Shown: positions 27,012 through 38,800 of the stretch, piece after piece
Layout: each line of letters begins with the position of its first letter
Numbering within the stretch: position 1 is the stretch's first letter
Assembly (NCBI GenBank): GCA_016806645.1
Contig: JACSYO010002134.1
Location: 1,847,988 to 1,911,987, forward strand
Source of the DNA: Ophiodon elongatus
Lineage: Eukaryota > Chordata > Actinopteri > Perciformes > Hexagrammidae
Length of the DNA: 64,000 bases
Direction: 5' to 3'
Position numbers and translations under genes: made by a program
The notes under the pieces: generated by a model
What the model was told of the DNA's origin: nothing
What the model saw: only the letters and a program-made list of their open reading frames with translations
The model's database searches: none

Positions 27012-28495
27012 TTTATCAATGAAAAAAGTAATATCAACATTGCTATTATGTCTTAATTCTTCTACATCTGTAAAGCCGTTTTCAGTCATATTTTTATAGT
27101 TGTTCTATGAAATTACTTTTCATTGAGCTGCATTCTCTAGATTTAAATTTACAATAATATCAAACAGACAAAAATCAGTAAATTCTCACATTTGCTGGAA
27201 CCACTGAATATTCAATGGTTTAGTGGTAATATTGCTTTGCTTGATCTTAATTGATCTATTATGAACACTGTTTAAAGCGCTTACATTGAAATTCCTGGAT
27301 TATTTGAGTTAAGTTTTCGATTGGTTATGTTTCTGTTGATTGATTACTCAGAATAAAGTTGTTTTAAAGCCATCTGAGTACATTTCATTCCCCTGACCAG
27401 ACTGCAGTGTAATTCCTGACTCCGGTCAGGACTGAGACTGTCGGGGGAGTCGCCACGCAGCGGCTCACTGCTGCCATCTATGACTCACAGGTGAAACTAC
27501 ATCTGTTTACTTTGGCTTCTGTGCGACACAACGAACAAGACAGTTGATCTGGAATATTTGAGGTTTGATTTAAGATACAGACTTAGATGCAATCACATTT
27601 AGCTTTGTGATACTATTTATTGACTCAGTGTATTTACTTAACAAACCTCAAAAAGCCCTCCCTCCCCCCCGACCCCCCTTCCTTTCCCAAACTGCATGTT
27701 TCCATGTGTTACAACTTTGCTGGAAAACAGAAAAAGAACTGACTCATGAGTGGAGCAACGACTGTGACCCACAAAGCACAACCACAAAACATTCCCTGAC
27801 TCTGAACGGGGAAAGTGCAGACTTGTTTCTCTTGGCACGAAACAGGCTATTCTTAAGCTAAAGTTCACTTTCAATCCAGGCCAGGCAGGCTGCCTCGTAT
27901 GAGGACCTAACCTTTTCCAAAACAGGGATTGGCCGGCTCTGGGAGCTTTTCTCACCGCCGACTACCAGGCCACCAACGCATCACGGCCCCGTTTCTGCTA
28001 ACTCAATAGGCGGGACGCATGAGAAAATGTGGGCTCAGAGATTATAATGCATCTCCATTTTGGCCAAAACCACCAGAAGCCCTGAAAGGCACGTTTATAA
28101 CAATGGAAAACATGGCACCTTAAATGCACGCACGCACACCGCACACATGCAACTAATGAGTCCTGAGAGACAGAAAACACATAGATCGGTGGGGAGTGAG
28201 CTAATTTGGTTCCAGGCGAGTCTTTATCCCAGCGAGATACACACAACCGCAGCAAGCGTGCCGATGAGGGCTGATTGGACGGGAGTAGTATAAACACCAA
28301 TCACAGAGTGAGTAAACTGGGCCGACGGGCTGCGCAGAGACGAGACCGCTCATCACTCACTGAGGGGTTCGACGGCGTCCTGTGAAAACCCAGGCTTCTC
28401 CGAAACTTAGGAGGAATCTCGTTTGTGTCAATGAACTTTTAAAAGAAAATCAAAATAGGTTTTTAGCCCCCCCAAAAAAAAAAGAGAAGGAAAAT
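27012..28495. other. Intronic, nothing recognised
   Basis: Unique-looking sequence with no microsatellite longer than 20 bp. No exon recognised. Confidence 0.5.
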
Positions 28496-28496
28496 A

Positions 28497-29260
28497 AAAA
28501 ATAGAAATGTCCTATGAAAACTGTCCGGATTTTCTTCAAATTTTGACAATGCTTTTTGAGATGTTTTCTTAGAACACTTTGCCGTTTACAAAATGATTAT
28601 CACCGTCTGTGAGAACTATGCCTGAGAGATAGATTGTTGATTTGTTTACCCTTTTGTTTTGCTGAAAAGAACTATATTCCTCCAAAATGTCAGCTTTTCA
28701 TGAACTACGGAAAAGCAGTCTGGTTTTAAGCTTTGCAACAATGCATTCTTGAGGTAATAAGGGTTTTAAATATTATTTTCCTCCTAAGAAGCAGGGGATT
28801 TGGTGTTTACATTATACAACATGTTTGGCACCGAACTGTGAAAGCCATGTTTCTCCAATATGTCCGATATTTATGACTTCATGATAAACATCTTGTTTTA
28901 AGCTCTGAGACAATGCGGTTCCGAGGTAATCTTTTTTTTTTTATTAGCGAAACAAATAGGAGAATTGGCATTTGCATAACTATCCTCGCTGTCCTGTGAA
29001 AACCATGTCTCCCCAAAATGTAAACTTTTCAAGACATAACACTTAAGCTTTGAGATGGTGCAGTCTTTAAACAATCTTACTTTTTTTTTAAAGTTTTATT
29101 AGCATAAAAGCAAAACTGAAGGCATTTTGTTAACTCTTCATGTGTTGTTGTAAATTTTCTGACAATGCATTTCTTACATAATCCAATGAGTTTTTAAACT
29201 ATCTCAGAAGCAAGAAAGTCTTTAGGATTTATTGTTGCTATCCTGATATGGATACACTTT
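28497..29260. repeat. Degenerate long-period tandem repeat (~110-190 bp units, about 4-5 copies)
   Basis: Motif 1 (CTCCAAAATGTC-like) occurs near 28678, 28851 and 29009. Motif 2 (GACAATGCATTCTTGAGGTA-like) occurs near 28542, 28735, 28908, 29049 and 29158. Motif 3 (CTGTGAAAACCATG-like) occurs near 28611, 28839 and 28996. The same order repeats with copy-specific indels. Not a family I can name. Confidence 0.65.
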
Positions 29261-29692
29261 TTACCTTTTCCCAATAGAGTTTTATGAGCCTCAGATGAAT
29301 AATCCCAACCCAAGCACTGGAAGACAAAGTTATGCTTTTTTTGGAGCAGAATTATCAAAGTGTTGAGTGTAAAAAAAAAAGAAAAAAGAAAAGAAAAACA
29401 GTTCGAGGTCTAATAAGGCAGGAAATTGTGTGTCTAAACACTACAACATTCCCTATCCACACATCACATACACACTGGATGACGCACACGGAGTCCAAAC
29501 AACTGAATCACGTTACTCACAAGTTGCGAGGATTGCATAACATGCCCACAAACTATAGTAAGTAGTGGTATTACCGCCCGAGTATGAGAGCAAACTGCTG
29601 GCAGGCTGCACAATAGCCGCTTCAGGCCTGTAAACGCATCAACACGGAGAGTTAAACGTGCAGAGCTTTGTGGGGAAACAGGCGTGTTAAAT

Positions 29693-29693
<1 letters not shown>

Positions 29694-29748
<55 letters not shown>
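29694..29748. repeat. (GT)27 microsatellite
   Basis: Perfect GT run. Confidence 0.96.
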
Positions 29749-29749
<1 letters not shown>

Positions 29750-31647
29750 CGTGGGAGCTTCTGCAAACCCGGATGGGGGAGAGACCAAAGGGTAGCAGAG
29801 AGAGAGCGAGCGGCAAGAAGATAATAGGAGGAGGATAAGTCCTCCTGAGGAGGAATTCGGATATGGATAATGAAGGATATAGATGTAGGAAGTCTGTCTC
29901 GTGGACGCAATCTGCACTTTTGTCTTCAGAAGCCATCAAGAACAATAGAGTGGAAACCGACCACCGTACCGTCTCACCTCCCAACACTCTTTCCACCTTC
30001 TCTGTCTCCCCCCCCCCACCTCCCCCTCACCCATTCTCCCAGTCATGTGACAGCTGCAGGTGGGAGAACTCGCACGGGGAGCGGGAGAGAGAGCGACGTT
30101 GAGGGGTTTTGTTGGCGGCGTTCCTGCGGAGCGCCTCAGCGGGAGAACACAATGGGGTCGTGTCAGACCCTCAGATGCAGAACGGATTACTTAGAGCCGC
30201 ATTAAGCACTTCCCCATATCGCGTTCGTCTTTCATGCATATTTAACGCGTGCATCTTCCAAAAATATTTGGTTAATTCTTTTTTTTTGGGAGGGGGGGGG
30301 CGGGGTGTCAGTTAACCTGTTGAATAGTAACAGCAAAGCTATCAGATTCACCCAAACTGTATGTTTGTGGTGATTCGTATTTTAGTACTACCTGCTACGA
30401 GCTAAGAATACGCTAATATAAACAAAAACATGTTGAGTTTTGCACCACACAAAATGAAGGTTTTAGTCATTGAAAGCCCTCAAACGACACAGATTAGCTG
30501 CACTCCTACATGAGTCCCAACTGACTTCAAAACCGTTACTTAAAAGTTGCATTCCTGAAAGTGTCTGACCTGAACAAGCAACAAGACGCAGAAGACGTTT
30601 CTGGATGAACCGTGAAAACTGGTTTGAACACATTGCTGAGCGAACTGGGGCAGACAGACGTTTTGTTCTATTGGGCAACCGTGGCGCTTCCTACCATTGC
30701 TACGTAGCGCTGCTAAGGAAAACGGTTAGCTTCACGGTATTAGACAGGAAGTGGCTCAGCTTCGTGAAAAGCTCAATCACAGAAGCTCAGCTGGAGCGAC
30801 ACATGGCCTGGAGGCAAACGCTGCCTGAGAGGACAGGTTCTACCCAGTGCAGACATAAATAAGATTGTATGTGGATATTGCAGCTTCAATTTCAGCCCAC
30901 TGGCTTCGGTGAGCCCCCTGAGTTTCCCTGTAGCGCCACCATGAAGGTTGAAAGTCTGGATTTGAGATGAAACGTGTCAACAACATTCAGATGGATTGGT
31001 TCAGCTAAACGTTGGATGATCCCCAGACACCAGCGGATCAAAACTTTACTTTGCTTTATGAACAGATATTTGCCAAGCCAACTTTGTCGTCAGCCTCAGA
31101 CGTACTTTGTGTTTAGTAATAATCAGCGAACGCTATCACGCTAAAATAAAACTACACTTGCGACGTCTAAAACACCAGCATGTCGAGTTACCGACGCTGG
31201 CTCAAAACACCACAAGTACAGCCGGTGGTGTGGCTGGAGACTAGTTCAGTGTTTGTACAATTAACCTTCGGGGCTTCACACTCCCAAACTCTTGACGCTA
31301 ATTGGTTACGATCCATCCCCATAGTTTAAACCAGTTAAGTTAGTGCGGAGCACTTTGATAAACAATCCACCAGAAAACTTTCTTTTTTTTTTTTTTTTTT
31401 TACAAAATCTTTTGGCCATCTTTCCTGGGGCTTATGATAACATATTAGGAAAGAGAGTTCAAACTGCTGTTGAAGAATATCCCTTCTGTTTTGTTGGTGA
31501 ACTGGTCTTTTGATGCTGCAGCTGGCTGCCTCTCTGGCCCTCCAGCGTCCGTCCACTATTCCCCGTCCACCTCCGCCCCTGCAGCATTAGAAAATAACCC
31601 TCACTCTGTTCTCAGTGATGACTCTCTGCAGCGGAAACCAGAACCCA
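29749..31647. other. Intronic, nothing recognised
   Basis: Contains a C-tract (30009-30016), a T/G-tract (30278-30301) and a T-tract (31382-31400). No exon recognised. Confidence 0.5.
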
Positions 31648-31993
31648 CACACAGACACACACACACACACACAGACACACACACACAGACACCCCGTCAC
31701 AAACCGATGCCTCGACTCAAGTCATTCAGAAGGGATTCCCTGCAAGACGCTGGGAGCGGGGAAGGAAGAGAGAGAGGGAGATGCCGGTGTGAGAGATCTT
31801 TTCCTCTGTGGTGGGACAGACTGGAAATTGCTCCGCGCCACTGCTGCCAGTAACACAGCCGCCTCAGCTGTTCAGAGCGGGCAGCATGTGGTGAGGGAGA
31901 AACCAGAGCCAGGTTTATTGGTGTGGAAACAAATAAACACAGGGGAGCCTCGTACAGGTACAGGCATTTTCTGTCACTCCGAGTGTGAGTGTG

Positions 31994-32049
<56 letters not shown>
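31648..32049. repeat. (CA)n and, 300 bp later, (GAGT)n(GT)n microsatellites
   Basis: CA with ACAGAC interruptions at 31648-31690; GAGT units from 31981 pass into pure GT to 32049. Confidence 0.92.
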
Positions 32050-32050
<1 letters not shown>

Positions 32051-32384
32051 CCTGAGGATGATCTACCATGTGGGAGGTGGGAGCGAAGTCAAGGCCTCTG
32101 ACCACAAAGGATGTGGAGAGAGGAGTCATCGTTCTCCTCCTCCCTTTTCTCCCACTCTTCTTTTTCAATCCGTCTGTCTTCCTTCCTTCTTTCCTTCATT
32201 CTTAGTCCCACTTGTATGCTATTACGGCATCAGCAAACAATTATCTTCATCAGTGAGTTATCAATAGTTTTTCAATCAATCGTTAATTGATTCAATTGCT
32301 GCTTGAGACGGTAATGCAATAATAGTTCTAGTAGTTGGACTGTAATTTTGAGTCCAATAGCTCTTTTGATGTTTCCATTTTTCT

Positions 32385-32540
32385 TCTATTATCATTATTA
32401 TATACTTCAAATTATTTGTCTTATATTCTTTTTACCTTTTTCTATGTACCTGCACTTAATTCTGTCCTTGTGCTGCTGCAACACCTGAATTTCCCGGCTG
32501 GGTATCAATACAGGTGTATCTTATCTAATTTTAATCCTCC
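32385..32540 (+). repeat. Retroelement 3' tail fragment
   Basis: CTTGTGCTGCTGCAACACCT, then GAATTTCCCGGCTGGGTATC, AATACAGG and TATCTTATCTAATTTT. This order is typical of the 3' end of a common teleost non-LTR element ending in TATCT repeats. Confidence 0.6.
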
Positions 32541-33003
32541 AGAAACCAATGACAAACACCCTTTCCACAGACTGAGAACAAAGTTGCTGTTAACTTAGCA
32601 TCTTGAATAAAACCTCTTAATTATTTTATACATGTATATAATAAATTATAGATTATTGGAACTATAGTTCATATATCTCATGTTGATTTATTGATTCAGC
32701 AAAGCTTATACTTGACCGCAGGGAGTGGGCTGAACCGGCTCTTCCTGTTTGACTCAGGGAATCAAAGACTGAGAACAAACTCATTTGAACTGAATGATGA
32801 AATGGTACCAATTTCATCCAAATGTGGTGGGATTCAATAAAGAAACTACTACTATTGAAGAGCAGAGTCGCCTGTTCACATTACAAATGGCCTTATTATC
32901 TATGATCTGACTAAGCTCTTGGCTCCGTATCCCACCCAAACCGCCATGGTGAAGGAGGATCACTGCTGCCTGGAGACTGTGTGTCAGATCCCCGTGGTGG
33001 TAG

Positions 33004-33062
33004 GGGTGAGGGAGGAGGGGGAGGGGGGAGGAGGGGGAGGGGGGAGGGGGGTGAGGGGGGAG
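33004..33062. repeat. (GGGGGA)n purine tract
   Basis: G-rich on the plus strand with many runs of four or more G. It can form G-quadruplexes. Confidence 0.9.
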
Positions 33063-34288
33063 GCGGCGCCGAGGGATCTCCTGGGATCACCGCGGAGCTC
33101 CGAGACAAAAGGGACATTGTGGCACAGACTGACCCGTCCAAGAAAACATTGCTTCCTGTCCCATCAGCTCCAGCGTCCTCCGCACCAGCGGCTCACTTCC
33201 CAGAACTGAGAGTCCCTTTTTGACATCATCTGCTGTTAACCATTCACAGCAGCAGTCAGTACTGACATGTGTACACACTGCCACTCAGAGCACAGGGAAC
33301 TCAATGTGGGGAGAGACTGGTATCCACTGAGTTTCAAATTGACTTGACAAATAGTGACTTTAATAGACAAGAAGATTTTCACATTTACGAGATGATATAG
33401 TGAAAACCAAAGTCAGGCAAAAGAAAAGTAGCTGTTCGAGACAAAGTGGTGTGTTGAAGGCGCTACTCGTGATTTACAATTCTTGCACACCTTGAATTAC
33501 TGCAGACAAAGCGCAACAGTTGTTGGAACAATTTGCTTTCTTTGCAGTCGCTGGCTACAACTCTTGTTAGTTATGCGCTATGAAAATAAACCTGAAAGGA
33601 TGTGAAAGCTGTTTGACGTACTAAGTAATGCTTCTTAAAGTTCCGTGAAGGACAGACTTATCAAATCAAAGAAAAAAAAAAAAGTAAAACAAACGAAATG
33701 GGAGTGTGGACACAGAAAAAAAAAAAGTGCGCTCACCAGACCTCTGTAGCCTTATGATCGAGGCTACAACTAGCATAACACACCTGAATCTCCAATTGTA
33801 CTAACTAAATAACCAAATCTAAAATTACCCATTTCGGAATGTCCTTGAATGCAGCAACAAGGAGAACTGGTATCCCAGTCCATGCTCAAAAAAAAAAAAT
33901 CCATTATCATAAAACAGAAATAACCTGATTACTGTGATGGAGTACCAACCAATCGAATGCTTTGCATCCTCTACCACCAGCCGACATCGCGAGTCATCGG
34001 GTCAGATCTCACTGGAAACGTGTGACAGGGCGAGTGCTCCGTGGCACAAAACAGAAGCCAGTTTTACTTTGGAATCACGGAACAAGATCTCGTTCATTAC
34101 TCCCGTTCACCGCTATCGGCTCGTTTTCCATCGTCCGGCTCTTCAAAACCCAAACCCACGTGCAGCGGAGTGATTCCCGGGAAATGGGAAGCAAGTTAAC
34201 ACTGTTCATCAGAACACTGGCCTTCATTTGGGGGAACACCGTGAGCTGCGGAGACTAAAGATCCGTGAGCGTGCTGCAGATGTGCGTG
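33063..34288. other. Intronic, nothing recognised
   Basis: Unique sequence with short A-tracts (33670-33683, 33715-33726, 33888-33899). Confidence 0.5.
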
Positions 34289-34472
34289 CGGGGGGAGGGG
34301 AGGGGGGGAGAGGGGGGGGTCACACCTCACCTTGACGTGACTCTGAGCGCCCAGGTTGTAGATCTCTGTCGGCTTCACCTCGTTGATGATTTTCACCAGG
34401 CACGTGCTGTCAGTCAGATCGCCATAATGCAGCTTCATGTCTGACAAAAGAGGAGGGGGGGGGGGGGGGGGG
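34289..34472. repeat. G-runs flanking gmds exon 4
   Basis: 34289-34318 has three or more runs of four to eight G. 34449-34472 is GAGG followed by a G-run of about 20. They lie within 15 bp of both splice sites of exon 4 and form C-tracts in the gmds transcript. Confidence 0.9.
34331..34440 (-). CDS. gmds: gmds coding exon 4 (last one in window)
   Basis: 110 bp encoding the end of an Asn codon, then MKLHYGDLTDSTCLVKII to GAQSHVK, nearly invariant in vertebrate GMDS. The exon sits between long G-runs on the plus strand (34289-34318 and 34455-34472). The upstream run forms the C-rich polypyrimidine tract of its acceptor. Donor GTGAGG. Confidence 0.95.
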
Positions 34473-36884
34473 CACACACGCATGAGGATGCACTCTGGGC
34501 AATTCACGTTACAACTGTACCCACTGTCAATTAAGTTATCGTGCAAATGAATTAACTTCAATCATCAATAGATCAGATCTGAAAATGGGACAGACCATTG
34601 ATTAAAGTTCACAGCCATCTGATTCGGGAGATATGTCAACTCTGTTCTGGTGTGTTGTGACCCGGCTCGAGTGGACACAGCAAGAGAGACACACCTTGAC
34701 CAGTTTATATTTCATCTGCTGTCATCCTCTAACACTACAGCTCCAGTTACACTGCGCACGCGTTACACCCGAAAGAGCCCAAGCAGAGGAGTATCAGACA
34801 AGAGGTCCACAGTTGGTAGAGTCAGTGGTGTGCATGAGTGAAGGGAAGGGAAGGAAAAGCATGTCGGTAAACTAAGGCGAGAAAATACAAAAATAAACCT
34901 GAACCTGGTGAGCCTGTGAAGAGGAGCAGAGAGAGGGGTGTCACATGACATCCTGACAAGGATGTATATTTATTATTATTTTTGTTCCTACCAGTTGGCA
35001 TAACTGTTATTTAGGGATTTCGGTTTGGTATGCAACATCCTTTTGGACCAAACCCCTATTTAGCTTCACTCCTGAAGAGCCGTCATGTCGGCCATCTTTA
35101 TGCCGGCCATGGTGTAAACGGGATACTCACTGCCTTCAGTGTGCGTCTGCGGGTTCTGGTAAAGATGCTCGATGCGACCCGTGTTGAAGGAGCTCGAGCG
35201 ACGCAAAATACCATGAACCTGTGGGAAAAGGAGGCATGGTTTGTGACACCATATTTATTTTTATCTCACAATAACATTATTTAGACCACTGCAGTTTAAA
35301 CATTAACATTCCAAAAAAAGAATTACCAAGCTTGGCTGACTTTCGTATCGTCTTTAAACCATTTTTTGTTCTTTTTTTTTTAATGTTAGTATTGATTGCT
35401 TGATCATGGCTTTTACTGTGAAGCAGCTTCGCTCCCACATTTACGCGTACTGGCTGGAGCATCAGGACACCGGCCATTTTCAGCCAGAGGGAGCCGAGAG
35501 CGAGTCGACTTTATGCAGCTAGCCTCTGAGGCACCGTGGCGACAACCAGCGCTTGTTTTGATTATCGACAACAATAAGGGCCTTTATGATATCATACAGT
35601 TTAGAAAACACATACTGGATTTAAAAAATAATAATAAAAAATTTAAAAAAAACACATACTTGATCAACAGAAGGTAAATATGATAAAAATCACAGAGCTA
35701 TTGTACACATAGAACTAGTGGAAACAGCCTGCCATAAAACAGACAGATTTTATAAGCCAGAGCATTTTTCTAGGCTTATCTTACATTTGGGGGGTTGGTA
35801 TGAATGTCACAATGTCTTGAACCCTCTTTGTCTCCCAGTCAGTCTCCAATTTGCCATGTTCACTGTATTGTATGTGTTTTTCTATGTACTTTATACATTT
35901 ACTTTCGTTGATTGGTTTCCAGTGGAGTAGTTTTCTTTCAATGTGGCAAGTTGTCAAACATGATAAAGGGGCCTACTTTGATCTATCGGGTTTCTTTGCG
36001 GTGTATTCTGTATCGCAAAAAAAGTTGATGTAACAATATTGTGTCTCACTGTGTTTTGAAAGCTGCCTGTGATGTGCGATCTGTACTTCGTGTTCTGAGT
36101 GGGACGTGTGCGGAAGCTCTGCTCGGGGAAGATAACAGAACCTGATCCAAGGGGAGTCCATCAGTGGGAGGACGCTGTGCCCTGACCTCACTTCCTTTAT
36201 TCACTGTGCACTTCCTGCCTGCGTGCTCCTCTTTAATGCCTCCCCCGCCACCCTCCGCATGCAGCATCCCCAACCTGGACCGAGACCGCTTCCCCCTCTG
36301 CCGTCTCTGAGGCAGGCGGCAGATGGAGAAGCTGACTAGGCAGTCCGGGACGAAGGTGTGTGTTGAGGAGAAATCAAGTCATGCAGCTACCGTCAGGGAA
36401 ACACAATGTTGCACTGGTGCAACGCGTATGTTTATTCAAGTGTGTTGAACTGAATGGATCGTCCCTTTCCGCGGGCCGTCAAACCGACGGCGAAGCCTTA
36501 CGTGGCAGCGACAGCTTGTTAACCTCTGCATCCACCGACAGGATGTTGACTCTTTTTCTTTTTTTTTTGCTCCTAAAAACACACTGCGCAGCAGGTGAGA
36601 GTTAGTGACCTCACTCGTATGACCATGTAATAACAACTATTTCCCTGTTAACGGTTTGACCCGGGGGTAAAAGGTGAGGGGGTTAACAGGCTCGAAGCGG
36701 CTCACAGGGTCTTATCAGGGTGAGGTGTGAGTCAGTCCGTGTACGAAGCCCCGATCCCTCCGGAGCTCCCACACACATTGCTGTGGCTGGACGAAGCTTA
36801 TCGAGGGAATGTCGCTCTGCGTGCGTCTGTGTTCGCTGGCATTCGCAAGTGTCTGCGTTTGTTTCTGTGTCTGTGTCTGTGTGT

Positions 36885-36921
<37 letters not shown>

Positions 36922-38157
36922 AACTTTCACAGGACAAATTCTTGGTCCCGTTTAGTCAGCAGTCTGGATTTCTCCCTCACCTTGTAGCCTTTAGCGATCA
37001 GTAACTCAGCCAGGTAGGAACCATCCTGAAAAGACAGAAGACAACACCAGTCAAAACCTGTAAAAAAAAGTATCGCAAATACACAAGTGTGTAAAATCTA
37101 TTTTATTGTGCCGACGGAATCACAGCAGCGAAAACCCAGACGCCGTCCGCCCCAGTTTGGGAACGCTGAATCCAAGAGATCACAAAGAGAAGAGGATTCA
37201 CGCACTCTGAGGACAAAAACTTGTAAAAGTAGTTTTCGACGCCGAAGAGAACCAAACCTGTCGGCCCATAATGTAGAGCAACCAAAAGCTGATTTGCAAA
37301 CAGGCAGGACAGTAACAAATGTAGAATGACATAACAGTAGGAGAACGGGGGCTTCAAAAAAAATAAAAATAAAAAATTCCAGATAAATGCAAAACATTTT
37401 CATGCAAATGATTGATAATGGTCAATAGTTTTTTTTTTTTATGTAATAAGCTGTCAGAAAATCAAGTCGGTAGTTTTAATAACATTTTTCACCTCTGCAG
37501 ATGAAGAAGAAATGTTTTGTACAAGCTGGCGAACGCGTCTTCGGTTTACGTAAGTAAGCTCCTTGTGGGTTCAGCGAGGCGTTACATGTCTCAAGTATGG
37601 ACGATCATTATTATATCTCACAAGTACACGGTGAAGGAAGCGACGCAGCTTCAAAAGAAAAAAGAAAAGAGAGAAAGGTTGGAGACGAGCGACAACGGAA
37701 CACGGGGGTGAACACCAGTGTGGGTCTTTTCCAAGATGGACGAGTTTTCAATGAAAGAGGACTTTTCTACTGAATAAGTAAATGCTTGTTTATATTATTT
37801 CATTCACGCAAAATCTGAACTTAATGAAGAACACGAACCGATGTCCAAACGCAGTGTTGTGCCGGAGGTTTTAGATGCAACCTTTCAGAGGAAACCTACT
37901 GGAAAACCTCAAAATGGAGGTTAAATGCAATTATTCTTGAATTGGCTGTTGCGGTGATTTGTTGAAAAGTAAACCTGTGTATTGTTCACTCCGGGACACA
38001 ATGTGGTAATGTTTTATGGTGTTGGACCACAACCCTCCTGAAACCACCGCACCGTAGCTGAATGCTGGATCATTAGGCGTAACATCCACCAGGAGCTCTG
38101 GGCAGACGTTGGGCTAATGTGTGTGTTGGTGTGTGTTGGTGTGTGCGTGTGTGTGTT

Positions 38158-38195
<38 letters not shown>

Positions 38196-38740
38196 TGAGA
38201 GTGAGTGAGAGCGAGCCCTGTCAATAAGGTCTTGTTCCCCTCACCCATGTTACTCCTCGTCTTTTTGCCCTGCTCAGACTTTCCGACCGCACATTCTGGA
38301 ACACTCTGGAACATTCCAAACTAGTCATTGGCATTCATCCCTCAATCCCCCTCACATATGTGCACACGCACACGCGTGCTCTCACACTGCCAGGCCCCGT
38401 GCGCCCTCTCTCCAGGTCTGGGGGTGACCTTCGAGGTGGGGGGTTAGGGAGCAGAGGAGGAAAAGGTTTAGGGGGGCCAGAGGTCGGAGGACACCCAGGA
38501 GCCTGTGCTCGGCACAGGGCAGGAACATGGCTGCTCCTGAAGAGAGCTGTACAGGTGGGCAAAGTCCGGCATTTAGCAATCAGCCCGTGGAAGCCTCGCC
38601 CACCCAAACAGACAACTAGATGCAGGAACAAGCCAGGTAGTTGTTTGAAAAGAAACAGCAGGGACTTTAACTCTCAGGGTTAAGTTCACACCGAGTTGCA
38701 TTAAAGCAGAATTAGCTGATTTGAGGCCACTAGGGGGCAG

Positions 38741-38800
<60 letters not shown>

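Larger units (their letters stand above)
1..34330 (-). other. gmds intron 4 (partial, continues left)
   Basis: No conserved coding exon of gmds or any other gene was recognised on either strand. Exon 5 of GMDS (expected to encode ISFDLAEYTADVDG-like sequence) is absent, so the intron extends past the left edge. The interval is a mix of unique AT-rich sequence, simple repeats and repeat relics, listed separately. Confidence 0.75.
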
